A DNA stretch of 48,261 nucleotides from NCBI GenBank assembly GCA_964504455.1, contig CAZDDY010000002.1, positions 1-48,261 of the forward strand, in the 5' to 3' direction. Each line of letters opens with the position of its first letter. The first letter of the stretch is position 1. Positions 1 to 7,077 of this stretch are shown in pieces. The notes beneath the pieces are model-generated. The model saw only the letters and a program-made list of their open reading frames with translations, did not search any database and had not been told where the DNA came from. Origin of the DNA: CAZDDY01 sp964504455 (GTDB lineage: Bacteria; Patescibacteriota; Minisyncoccia; Phycocordibacterales; UBA9973). A program made the translations under genes and the position numbers.

Positions 1-51
1 CCCGACCATCTCCTTAAGAGGGAGCTGCTCTACCAGCTGAGCTAACGAGGC
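1..51 (-). tRNA. tRNA-Lys (anticodon CTT), partial
   Basis: The reverse complement folds as the 5' two thirds of a tRNA: acceptor strand GCCTCGT, D arm GCTC/GAGC, then an anticodon arm with loop CTCTTAA, giving anticodon CTT (Lys, codon AAG). The variable region follows and the gene runs off the window edge at base 1, so the T arm and 3' acceptor are missing only because of the window boundary. It is first of three same-strand tRNA genes spaced 26 to 58 bases apart, probably one transcript starting upstream of tRNA-Cys. Confidence 0.88.
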
Positions 52-109
52 ACATAAACTAACTTGAAAGATTATAATAGAAAAGCATTAAATTGCAATA
101 AAAAATATG

Positions 110-193
110 TGCCTGGGGCGGGAATCGAACCCGCACGCCGTTGCCGGCGGGAAATTTTAAGTCTCCTGCGTCTACCAATTTCGCCACCCAGGC
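110..193 (-). tRNA. tRNA-Leu (anticodon TAA)
   Basis: The reverse complement is a complete class II tRNA: acceptor GCCTGGG paired with CCCAGGC, anticodon loop CTTAAAA (anticodon TAA), a long variable arm (CCGCCGGCAACGGCG) and the T arm GCGGG-TTCGATT-CCCGC. The discriminator is A at base 110. The next bases are not CCA, so the 3' CCA must be added after transcription. Confidence 0.95.
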
Positions 194-219
194 CTGTAAT
201 GTATCACTAGGATACATTG

Positions 220-291
220 AGGCGTGGACGGGAATCGAACCCGTGCATGTCGGTTTTGCAGACCGAAGCGTTACCACTTCGCCACCACGCC
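220..291 (-). tRNA. tRNA-Cys (anticodon GCA)
   Basis: The reverse complement gives acceptor GGCGTGG/CCACGCC, anticodon loop CTGCAAA (anticodon GCA) and T arm ACGGG-TTCGATT-CCCGT. The U73 discriminator is typical of tRNA-Cys. CCA is not encoded. A TATAGT hexamer on the minus strand (bases 301-306) lies just upstream and is a plausible -10 for the tRNA transcript. Confidence 0.95.
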
Positions 292-316
292 ATACAAAAG
301 ACTATATCTGAAAAAT

Positions 317-339
317 GCCTTTATTTAAAGGGCTTTTTT
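317..339 (+). terminator. Hairpin with T run between tRNAs and next gene
   Basis: GCCTTT and AAAGGGC form a six-pair stem (one G-T pair) with an ATTTA-type loop, followed by six T on plus. On minus it is followed by a shorter T run. No plus gene ends here, so it may insulate the divergent tRNA and membrane-protein transcription units rather than end a known transcript. Confidence 0.45.
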
Positions 340-341
340 AC

Positions 342-370
342 TTGACTTACATAGCAAAAAGTGATATAAT
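342..370 (+). promoter_or_regulatory. Sigma70-type promoter for the 434 gene
   Basis: TTGACT (342-347) and a perfect TATAAT (365-370) are separated by exactly 17 bases. Transcription would start near 377, leaving a leader of about 57 bases before the ATG at 434. The leader is A-rich and has no Shine-Dalgarno-like motif. Confidence 0.85.
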
Positions 371-433
371 ACAAGGTGACAGTTTTGGTGCACAAAGTAT
401 CAAAACAAAAACTTAAAAATTAAAAATTATTTT

Positions 434-925
434 ATGAGCACACATGCGCCTGCGGAACATGGTTCCGATCAAAAAAGGAAAAAAAACAAGTTTGGCCTTT
501 ACTTGGTGTTGGGTTTTGTAATCATCACAATTGCCGCAATGTTCACAAACGGCTTTGGGCTGTTTTCATCCAAAGAAAAAAGCGGCAACAAAAATGATTT
601 CAGTTACTTCGAAAAAGGCACTTCTGCCCCGGAAAAAACCGACGAAGTAACCAGAAGATCAAGTGAAGGAAGAAGTGAATCGAAAATTACAGTCACCGGT
701 GAACAACCGAGCGAAAATAACATTTCGATCCCTCCTGGATCTGGCTACGAAATCAAAACATCGGTGCCGATTAATATTTTGTTTGAAGATGCCGACGGCA
801 ACACTGAGGTAATTGAGTTAAAACCTGGAGAAAACAGAAGATTCCCCCTTGCTACACCAATAAAAGCATGGCGGCAAAAACCCGGTGAATCCGTTGTGAG
901 AGTAACTTATTTTCAAAAAAATTAA
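434..925 (+). CDS. Single-pass membrane protein of unknown function
   Basis: The 163-residue product is not recognised. A lysine-rich cytoplasmic N-terminus (residues 1-19) precedes one hydrophobic helix (about 20-40), then a polar, low-complexity linker rich in Ser, Glu and Lys (about 45-115) and a compact C-terminal segment (about 118-163) rich in beta-prone residues. The tail should lie outside the cell if the positive-inside rule holds. The gene has its own consensus promoter and is followed 10 bases later by a second membrane-protein gene, suggesting a two-gene operon that ends at the terminator at 1884. ATG at 434 is the first start after the promoter. Function is unknown. Confidence 0.75.
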   Translation: MSTHAPAEHGSDQKRKKNKFGLYLVLGFVIITIAAMFTNGFGLFSSKEKSGNKNDFSYFEKGTSAPEKTDEVTRRSSEGRSESKITVTGEQPSENNISIPPGSGYEIKTSVPINILFEDADGNTEVIELKPGENRRFPLATPIKAWRQKPGESVVRVTYFQKN

Positions 926-935
926 ATCAAGCACT

Positions 936-1868
936 ATGAGTCACGCAAGACACGCCGATACACGGAGTATCGTTCCCAAGTGGATCCATGATCTTTTCTT
1001 TGAGGACAGGATCACAAGTATCATCTCGGTTTTCGCATTGACCCTGATTTTCGTACTGCCTGGCTGGATTTATTTTTCTGTGAAGACAGGTGGACATATA
1101 GGTGTTCATATTGCTTGCTTAATCATCACCACTGTCGGAGCATTGGCCCAAATACGAGATCTCGGCCCACAAGGTCGAATGATCCCGACCTGGTTAAACG
1201 ACTGGGTGTACCATCGGTACAAAGGAGAACTCTGTCCGTCAACAATTGAAGGTGGCAAGTGGGGCGTCCCTGCCCTTCTCCTCTTTGGGCTCGATGAAGC
1301 AGAAAAGCAGTCTACAGGAACACTTGAAGTCACTGTTGCCGAGTTTGAGGCCCTTTCAAAAGATGATATTCCATTAAAGATTTCTCTGAGAGGGCTCACA
1401 ATCATTGAAGATGGACAGGCATTTGCGGCCTTAGAGGTAGAAAATCCTTCACAAGAAGCAGCACTGGCATTTAAAACTGGTGCTGAATCAGTGGTTAGGA
1501 AACACTACTATGATGATGTTCTGCCGAGTGGTCAGGTAAACACTGACCTAACCCTAAAAGATGAATCTTTGTTCCTTACAGAGATGATGAAAACAACAAT
1601 GGTAAAAGACTTCACTGAAACGTTTGGGCTCAGTGTACCGTATCTTGCGGTATTAGGCCCGAGCCCTCAGGCAAAATATGTAGAGCAGAAACAGGAAGTG
1701 AGGAACAAAAGAAGAAACAAAGAAGTCTTTGATGAACTGTGTAAAGAACACGGCAAAGAATTCGGAGCAAAACTCTTCGCCTTCATGAGCGGTTACGGAA
1801 AGATAATTGATGTGACTGGTACCGGCAACCCTTTGATTAAGGCAGCAGCAGCTTTCAAAGAAATGTAA
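936..1868 (+). CDS. Membrane protein with SPFH/band-7-like region
   Basis: The 310-residue product has two adjacent hydrophobic helices near the N-terminus (about 27-50 and 54-72). After them comes a region resembling an SPFH/band-7 core: beta-rich segments (about 128-165), then a helical tail with many charged residues and the segment QAKYVEQKQEVRNKRR (about 246-261), as seen after the core in prohibitin and stomatin relatives. SPFH proteins build membrane-associated ring or cage assemblies. The assignment comes from pattern, not clear motif identity, and is tentative. The gene is visibly GC-rich (34 G/C in bases 1261-1320), unlike the AT-rich housekeeping genes, which could reflect transfer. 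It follows the 434 gene by 10 bases. Confidence 0.65.
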   Translation: MSHARHADTRSIVPKWIHDLFFEDRITSIISVFALTLIFVLPGWIYFSVKTGGHIGVHIACLIITTVGALAQIRDLGPQGRMIPTWLNDWVYHRYKGELCPSTIEGGKWGVPALLLFGLDEAEKQSTGTLEVTVAEFEALSKDDIPLKISLRGLTIIEDGQAFAALEVENPSQEAALAFKTGAESVVRKHYYDDVLPSGQVNTDLTLKDESLFLTEMMKTTMVKDFTETFGLSVPYLAVLGPSPQAKYVEQKQEVRNKRRNKEVFDELCKEHGKEFGAKLFAFMSGYGKIIDVTGTGNPLIKAAAAFKEM

Positions 1869-1883
1869 AAAAACAGAACGTAA

Positions 1884-1911
1884 AAGCCCCCGCAGTGCGG
1901 AGGCTTTTTTT
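1884..1911 (+). terminator. Intrinsic terminator after the SPFH-like gene
   Basis: AGCCCCCGC and GCGGAGGCT pair around a short AGT loop (one mismatch) and are followed by seven T. Facing genes converge here, and the A run on the left could let it act weakly in the minus direction too, for the pilin-like string. Confidence 0.85.
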
Positions 1912-2290
1912 ATTGTACTTTACCAGGAAGTTGTATTTGTCTATCGGCTCCACCTGCTTTCTCTGGTGGTCGTTTAAACCCGAAGGTATCAATGAGCAAA
2001 CTCATTATGCCGTATACCGACACCATAATAAGCATACCGACGAGTCCCCAAATCATGTGTCGCTTCCCCACTTGCCTTCCTTCTTCGCTGTCTGTTTTTG
2101 CAAGGAATTCCACAAGTCCATAAATAAACAACGCAGCAGCGATAACAAACAGAAGAAGAATTAAAGGATTAAGTACATAGGTGGTAAGTCTTGCCATAAG
2201 AGTTTTCACTGTGAAAGTACTCCCGCTTGACTGTGCAAAAACGAGAACAGGTAAAAAAAGTGAAAGTCCTAAAAGAAACTTACCACGCAT
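1910..2290 (-). CDS. T4SS-pilin-like two-helix membrane protein (1 of 6)
   Basis: The 126-residue protein has a cleavable-looking signal peptide ending in VFAQ (about residues 1-20) and two hydrophobic helices (about 40-62 and 80-102) joined by a short charged loop containing TDSEEGRQVGKRH. This is the layout of TrbC/VirB2-type pilins: small, signal peptide, two helices, short loop. It is the last gene in a string of six paralogues that all carry an acidic E-E pair at the same loop position. The C-terminal tail is proline- and charge-rich. It starts 3 bases after the preceding gene's stop and is probably cotranscribed. The likely role is a subunit of a surface pilus or secretion apparatus. 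Confidence 0.75.
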   Translation of the reverse strand: MRGKFLLGLSLFLPVLVFAQSSGSTFTVKTLMARLTTYVLNPLILLLFVIAAALFIYGLVEFLAKTDSEEGRQVGKRHMIWGLVGMLIMVSVYGIMSLLIDTFGFKRPPEKAGGADRQIQLPGKVQ

Positions 2291-2293
2291 GGA

Positions 2294-2671
2294 TTAACGA
2301 CAGATGCCTGTTGAAGGATCGTATGTTCCTGTAACACAAGGAACTGGTGCAGATCCACCTTGACCAACGCCAAGTGTTCTTCCAAGGAAGAATACAAGAC
2401 CGTAGACTGAAAGAATAACGAAGATACCGATCAAGCCATACACAATTTTATTTCGTGCAGCAGCCTGTGCTTCTTCATCACCCTTACTCATAACCACATA
2501 CTGAATGACACCCCAAATGAAGTAGACAACAGCAACGATGATAAGAATTGGGATTATAATGTTTAACCATTTTCTGAGGTTAAGAAGGAGATTCACTACT
2601 TGGGTGTCGTTTTGAGCAAACGTCACAAGTGGAAGTGCCAAAACACCAAGAGTTAATGCGATTTTTTTCAT
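2294..2671 (-). CDS. T4SS-pilin-like two-helix membrane protein (2 of 6)
   Basis: The 125-residue product has a signal peptide (MKKIALTLGVLALPLVTFAQ) and two hydrophobic helices (about 36-58 and 74-96) linked by the loop MSKGDEEAQAAARN. The loop is nearly identical to that of the neighbouring 2748 gene (SKGNEEAQALARN), so the two are recent duplicates. The short tail holds two Cys flanking a GTYDPSTGI stretch, a possible disulfide loop outside the cell. A 76-base intergenic gap with a TATAAT box lies upstream, the only sizeable break in the array, so this pair may have an extra promoter. Confidence 0.78.
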   Translation of the reverse strand: MKKIALTLGVLALPLVTFAQNDTQVVNLLLNLRKWLNIIIPILIIVAVVYFIWGVIQYVVMSKGDEEAQAAARNKIVYGLIGIFVILSVYGLVFFLGRTLGVGQGGSAPVPCVTGTYDPSTGICR

Positions 2672-2721
2672 ACTATAATAAATAATTTACTAATTTGACC
2701 TTTAATAAAAAGACTATTCAT

Positions 2722-2727
2722 ATTATA
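2722..2727 (-). promoter_or_regulatory. Candidate -10 box for the last two pilin-like genes
   Basis: A perfect TATAAT on the minus strand sits in the 76-base gap before the gene starting at 2671. Transcription would begin near 2715, giving a leader of about 44 bases. No convincing -35 is visible at 16 to 18 bases. Confidence 0.45.
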
Positions 2728-2747
2728 CATCAAAAACCAGGGTACAA

Positions 2748-3122
2748 CTACTTTTTGCCATCAATCTGAAGGTACGGGACAACACGTGCCCCAGACCCAC
2801 CAGGACTAATTTTTAAAGTCGTACCAATAAGGTTTATGATGCCAAAAATAGAGAGGAGCACAAATATACCAAGGAGTCCGTAAACAATTTGATTTCTCGC
2901 AAGAGCCTGTGCTTCTTCATTCCCTTTACTTGTAATCACATAGCGAATCACACCCCAAAAGAAGTATATGAGGGCAAGGATAATGAGGATAGGAATAACA
3001 AGGTTTAAAAGTTCTTTAATATTTCCAAGCAACTCATAAAACCGAGCGTCATTTTGTTGTGCAAAAACAAAAAAAGGGGTAAGGAGTAAGGCAGAAGTTA
3101 AGATGAAAAATCTTTTATACAT
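2748..3122 (-). CDS. T4SS-pilin-like two-helix membrane protein (3 of 6)
   Basis: The chosen start is the second ATG (3122), giving 124 residues with a clean signal peptide (MYKRFFILTSALLLTPFFVF). The upstream ATG at 3137 would add five residues and overlap the preceding gene. Two hydrophobic helices (about 33-55 and 72-95) flank the loop SKGNEEAQALARN shared with its neighbours. The C-terminal tail is Gly/Ser-rich. The spacing of 4 bases from the previous stop supports cotranscription. The family is the two-helix pilin-like group, expected to assemble in or across the cytoplasmic membrane. Confidence 0.77.
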   Translation of the reverse strand: MYKRFFILTSALLLTPFFVFAQQNDARFYELLGNIKELLNLVIPILIILALIYFFWGVIRYVITSKGNEEAQALARNQIVYGLLGIFVLLSIFGIINLIGTTLKISPGGSGARVVPYLQIDGKK

Positions 3123-3126
3123 TGTG

Positions 3127-3666
3127 TTATATGCCAATCGTATTTCTTGCTAAAAGTATTATGCCCCAAAACGAGAGCATCACAAAAATCACCACAATAC
3201 CCCAAATGAGTGCATGCTTATATTTATCTCGCATCTCTTCGTTTGCTGCATTTCGAATAAATTGTGAACCACTCCACAGAAATATGACGAATCCCACCAA
3301 AAGGAATATTGGAATTATATAAATCTCGATAACACATACCACCTTGTACGCAAAAAGCCCGAACTGTCCCTTAAATTTTGGTGCATTACAAGTACGAGTC
3401 CCTCCAAGATATTTTTCTTTTATATAATCATCATTTGTCCCCCAGTCTCCTCCGCCGTCTCTGTAGTATGGAGCACTTTCATTCCCTTGATCTGGATCAT
3501 TTGTATCATTAAAAAAATTATTGTTGTTATCAATGTTTTGTTCTGTCTGAATTTGCCATGGAGGAACAGGAAGTGGTCCTTGGTCTGTATTTGTCTGCGC
3601 GAACAAAAATGAAGGTATAAAAAGTAATCCTATAAAAGAAATGAGGCGTGCGGTATGTTTTTTCAT
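3127..3666 (-). CDS. T4SS-pilin-like membrane protein with extended ectodomain (4 of 6)
   Basis: The 179-residue protein starts with a signal peptide (about 1-23) and carries an Asn/Asp-rich, aromatic-rich insertion of about 75 residues before the pilin-like pair of helices (about 113-135 and 150-172). The loop NAANEEMRDKYKH keeps the conserved N-E-E. A Cys at about 93 and another near 110 could form a disulfide. Its ATG overlaps the preceding stop in an ATGA junction (translational coupling), one of only two TGA stops seen in the window. It differs from genes 1-3 by the added outside-facing segment. Confidence 0.74.
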   Translation of the reverse strand: MKKHTARLISFIGLLFIPSFLFAQTNTDQGPLPVPPWQIQTEQNIDNNNNFFNDTNDPDQGNESAPYYRDGGGDWGTNDDYIKEKYLGGTRTCNAPKFKGQFGLFAYKVVCVIEIYIIPIFLLVGFVIFLWSGSQFIRNAANEEMRDKYKHALIWGIVVIFVMLSFWGIILLARNTIGI

Positions 3667-4811
3667 AATACGTCTTCTTTACTTTCAACAAATGATGTCT
3701 TAGTAACATCTTCAATAGTTCCCTTCACCGCTTGTGCTATTCCCCAACATCCAAGAACAAGAGCTGCTCCAATCAATGTATACACAAGAGAGCGTTTTGC
3801 TGTTGCAAGCTTCTCTTCATTTCCTCGTGCTGCAACAAACATAAATCCTGAAAGAATAAGGAAAAATGCAACAAGTGGTGTACCGATATCAACCACAATA
3901 TTGAGTGCTTTTGCAACAAAATCCTCAATAGAGGTAATATTTGTTGGATTGTCTAAGCCATTACCATCACTAGCTAACCCTGTAGTAATTGAATTGTCCT
4001 TTTTAGGTTTTGGCGTCGTACCATCTGCCACCCCGGCCGGGTTTATTCCGGTTCCGGTACCAGTTGGAGTAATTCCTGTGCCAGTACCAGAAACAAGTGT
4101 CTTTGCGTTACTTATAGTCACCTTCTCCGCCGTAGTTTCATTTTGTCCATCAACTATTTTATATCCTTTTATCTCAATGTCGTAAGAAGTGTTTGGGTTT
4201 AAATTGGTAATTGTTTTGTTGACCACTTGGGCAGGTTTTATATTTCCGAGGTTAATATCGGACTGTAAATATGAAGAGTTGCCTGTTTTAGAAATATACA
4301 AGAGCGTACTATAGGTAAACGAACTGTTGTTGGTCACCTTTACTGCAAGAGAATCTTTTGCAGTAGAAGAGTATGAGACTGTAAGACCTTTACCAGTTGT
4401 GATTGGAGGTGAAGAAGTATTGTTTGAAGTTTTAAATGTTGAGTTGTAGTACTCACGTGAATCTTTGTTATATACAAACACATGGTATGTGGTATTTGAT
4501 TTTAGCTCGTCGAGAGCCATCAGTGCTTTACTCGCACTGGCTGACATTGCAAAATCTTGACCTCTCCAGTATGTGCCCGAAACTCCATAACATTCTTTAC
4601 AGCCTGCATCATCAGATACTGTCACTCGAATACCGGAAGGAATAGGTTTAACTGATATGTCATATGTAACTGTGATAATCGCCTGAGCCTTATCAACACT
4701 TGCGCTTATAGTGAATGGACCAGTTTGTGCATACAAACTACTTGTCGATGTAAAAAGTGCACCGAGAGCTATAAATAGTCCAATAATTTTTTTTGAGAAA
4801 TTTTTTTTCAT
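3663..4811 (-). CDS. Pilin-like membrane protein with large beta-rich ectodomain (5 of 6)
   Basis: The start is placed at 4811, where a signal peptide begins directly (MKKNFSKKIIGLFIALGALF, cleavage near SSLYAQ). The upstream frame start at 4862 would overlap the previous gene. The 382-residue product has two beta-rich, fibronectin-III-like repeats (about 30-130 and 135-230), then a Gly/Thr/Pro-rich linker and a C-terminal pilin-like module with two helices (about 305-327 and 340-362) joined by ARGNEEKLATAKRS. It reads as an adhesin-like head fused to the same two-helix anchor used by the short pilin-like genes. The stop TGA overlaps the next ATG. Confidence 0.75.
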   Translation of the reverse strand: MKKNFSKKIIGLFIALGALFTSTSSLYAQTGPFTISASVDKAQAIITVTYDISVKPIPSGIRVTVSDDAGCKECYGVSGTYWRGQDFAMSASASKALMALDELKSNTTYHVFVYNKDSREYYNSTFKTSNNTSSPPITTGKGLTVSYSSTAKDSLAVKVTNNSSFTYSTLLYISKTGNSSYLQSDINLGNIKPAQVVNKTITNLNPNTSYDIEIKGYKIVDGQNETTAEKVTISNAKTLVSGTGTGITPTGTGTGINPAGVADGTTPKPKKDNSITTGLASDGNGLDNPTNITSIEDFVAKALNIVVDIGTPLVAFFLILSGFMFVAARGNEEKLATAKRSLVYTLIGAALVLGCWGIAQAVKGTIEDVTKTSFVESKEDVL

Positions 4812-4824
4812 TACTGTAATCATA

Positions 4825-5751
4825 TTATTTATTTGATGGAAAACAAAGTTTTCCATTTTCATCTACTACTGCTCTGCCTAATAAATTATAACAAGATTTC
4901 ACTCCAAACGCCTTATAAAGAAGATTTACTATAAGAACAGAGCATAGGATGAGTGCGATACCAATCAAGGTTTTTGTAAGAATGCCTTTTGCTCGTGCTC
5001 GTACTTCTTCGTTTCCACCAGAGGTCATAAAGAGAAATCCTGTATATGCAAGAATGATTGCTGCAATAGGAAGGATCAGTCTAATAACAAAAGCAATACC
5101 TCGTTGAACAAGATTTATCAAATGCTGAAAAGAACATCCTGCGCCTTCACAATCAATAAGTCCTCCTGGACTAGTTGCTGTTTCCGCGCTTTGGCCCTGA
5201 CCAAGACCAGTGCCTCCCGGTGTTGTACCTACTCCAGTGCCTCCCGGTGTCACTCCAGTACCTGTACCCACGGGTGTTGTACCTACTCCAGTGCCTGTTT
5301 GACCAGGTGAAGTCGTAGTGCTTTTGGTTGTAAAGGTAACTATTTTTTTATGTGTCTCAGTAACGCCTAAAAATGATATTGCAGTTACAGTGTACTTTTT
5401 ACCTGGAGTTAAACTAGAAGCAATAAGAGAATATTTTTTCTTTCCAGAAATACCGATTCTTCCATCTTTTGGATTAACAGAAAGAAGTTCTTGCACAAAT
5501 GATCCACCTCCCATACCAACTACCTCACTACTACTTATAACAACTGTAAGTTTGTCTACATATGGGTCAGCTTTTACATCGTAAGTAACACTAAAAGATA
5601 AACTGTTTGAAGTAACTCCATTTGCATCAGCTACAACACAAATTGGCATATCTTTGGTAGTTGTACAGGTCTGTGCGTGTGCGACACTCCCAGTCAAACA
5701 TATAGCTATAGTGAGAAATGTTCCTATGATCCATTTCATATGCTTTATCAT
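4825..5751 (-). CDS. Pilin-like membrane protein with beta ectodomain and Gly-Thr linker (6 of 6)
   Basis: The 308-residue protein (304 if the ATG at 5739 is used) has a signal peptide ending VAHAQ, a beta-rich ectodomain (about 30-145), a repetitive linker built from GTGVGTTP/GGTG units (about 147-185) and a C-terminal two-helix module (about 212-236 and 252-278) with the loop TSGGNEEVRARAKG. Cys residues before the helices (about 199 and 204) could cross-link. It shares its layout with the next gene downstream, so the pair are adhesin-tipped relatives of the short pilins. It begins 1 base after the solute-binding protein's stop. Confidence 0.75.
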   Translation of the reverse strand: MIKHMKWIIGTFLTIAICLTGSVAHAQTCTTTKDMPICVVADANGVTSNSLSFSVTYDVKADPYVDKLTVVISSSEVVGMGGGSFVQELLSVNPKDGRIGISGKKKYSLIASSLTPGKKYTVTAISFLGVTETHKKIVTFTTKSTTTSPGQTGTGVGTTPVGTGTGVTPGGTGVGTTPGGTGLGQGQSAETATSPGGLIDCEGAGCSFQHLINLVQRGIAFVIRLILPIAAIILAYTGFLFMTSGGNEEVRARAKGILTKTLIGIALILCSVLIVNLLYKAFGVKSCYNLLGRAVVDENGKLCFPSNK

Positions 5752-5752
5752 A

Positions 5753-7072
5753 CTAATTAGTAAACAGATTACCTATTGCGCCACCTGCTTCCTGGATTGC
5801 CTCCTCAATTGATGTTGTTCCGCGGATAACTTCAGAAATCATAGTACCGAAAATTTTTGTTGTTTCATCAGCATTTGGATCAAACCATGCTCGTGCAATA
5901 AGAGCGGAGCTAAAGAGGGTTGGCCCATATAACGTTTCTGGAGCTTTTGAAAGTAAATCACGGCGAGCAGGTGCAATCGGGCCAGCATTAAAAAATTGTT
6001 TTATAACTTCTGACATAAAGGCAGGTTTTGCAATTTCTGTTGCTACAAAAAATGCTGTATTTGGATTTTTTGTCGCCTTTATCATTGAAACACCGTAGAG
6101 TCTTCCGAAAGTCATTTTGGTTTTTGAACCATCTACTTGCGGTACCTGCGCGATATCAAAATTTATATTTGGGTTTCGATCTCTAATTTCTGGTAATTCG
6201 TGTGCAAAACCAATATACATAGCGGATTGCTCTCCGACGAACGCATCTTGGTCTTCGGGTCGAACTCTATTCCAGGTATACACAGTACTTGTTGGGTCAA
6301 CAAAAGATACAAAAAATGAAAGTGCTTTCTCTAGTCCATCTTTTGTTTGTGGATCGTCTAAGTATGAAAAATATCGGGTACTTGTTTCTGTTGACTCACT
6401 TTTTACTAAGGGGTTACCTATTTGAAGAAACAACAGAGAAAGTATTTCTTTAAAATATGAGATGTTATTTGGAGTTCCCAAAGAAATTGCACTTGAAAGA
6501 ATATTTTCGTTTACATCTTTTTCTGTAAGTCTCTCTGTTATGTCAGTAACTTCTTTCCAAGTTTTTGGTGCATCAACAAGTCCTGCGTTCTCGAAAAGTG
6601 TTCTGTTCCAATACAAAATTAAAGGGTCAATCGCGAGTGGAATCGAAAGTACACCATCTGCGACAAAAAATATTTCACCCGATTGTACAAAGGTATCTCT
6701 AAAAGTACGTGCAGAGAAGTTTGTATACGGAATAGGAGAAATCTTCGTTCGTGCATGAATAAGGACTTCATGTGGAGCGATAACAAGATCAGGACCAACG
6801 CCTGAAGCAATTGCCTCAGTGAGCCTTGTGCTGAAATCACTTTCAGGAACTGGCATGTACGTAATAGTTATATTGTTTTCCTGAGCAACGTTTCCCAAGA
6901 GTGGGTCCATCATCTGCTGTGGAAATGTTCCCCAAATACTTATGATGCCTTGTGGAACATTACCCTGGCTTCTTTGTGAACCACCCCCAATAACTCCAGT
7001 AAAAAACAAGATTGCAATAAAGATAAAGATTCCAAAAAATGCAAATACGAAATATTGAAAAAAACTTTTCAT
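5753..7072 (-). CDS. ABC transporter-type extracellular solute-binding protein (family 1)
   Basis: The 439-residue protein has one N-terminal hydrophobic helix (about 8-28) and no lipobox Cys, so it is membrane-anchored rather than a lipoprotein. The mature part has the two-lobed binding-protein pattern: ISIWGTFPQQMMDPLL near the start, GVGPDLVIAPHEVLIHA, then IPLAIDPLILYWNRTLFENAGL, which matches sugar-type family 1 binding proteins. No permease or ATPase lies nearby. It sits between gyrA (5 bases away) and the pilin-like array and is likely cotranscribed with both. The substrate cannot be told from sequence. Confidence 0.82.
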   Translation of the reverse strand: MKSFFQYFVFAFFGIFIFIAILFFTGVIGGGSQRSQGNVPQGIISIWGTFPQQMMDPLLGNVAQENNITITYMPVPESDFSTRLTEAIASGVGPDLVIAPHEVLIHARTKISPIPYTNFSARTFRDTFVQSGEIFFVADGVLSIPLAIDPLILYWNRTLFENAGLVDAPKTWKEVTDITERLTEKDVNENILSSAISLGTPNNISYFKEILSLLFLQIGNPLVKSESTETSTRYFSYLDDPQTKDGLEKALSFFVSFVDPTSTVYTWNRVRPEDQDAFVGEQSAMYIGFAHELPEIRDRNPNINFDIAQVPQVDGSKTKMTFGRLYGVSMIKATKNPNTAFFVATEIAKPAFMSEVIKQFFNAGPIAPARRDLLSKAPETLYGPTLFSSALIARAWFDPNADETTKIFGTMISEVIRGTTSIEEAIQEAGGAIGNLFTN

Positions 7073-7077
7073 ACAAG

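Noticed and set aside
3655..4185. Plus-strand open frame of 176 codons across the pilin-like genes
   Set aside because: It lies wholly opposite two convincing signal-peptide membrane proteins, has no promoter or family pattern and is a shadow of their codon bias.
5200..5310. CRISPR-like or tandem DNA repeat
   Set aside because: The repetition is in-frame coding for the GTG/TTP linker of a pilin-like protein, with no spacer structure.
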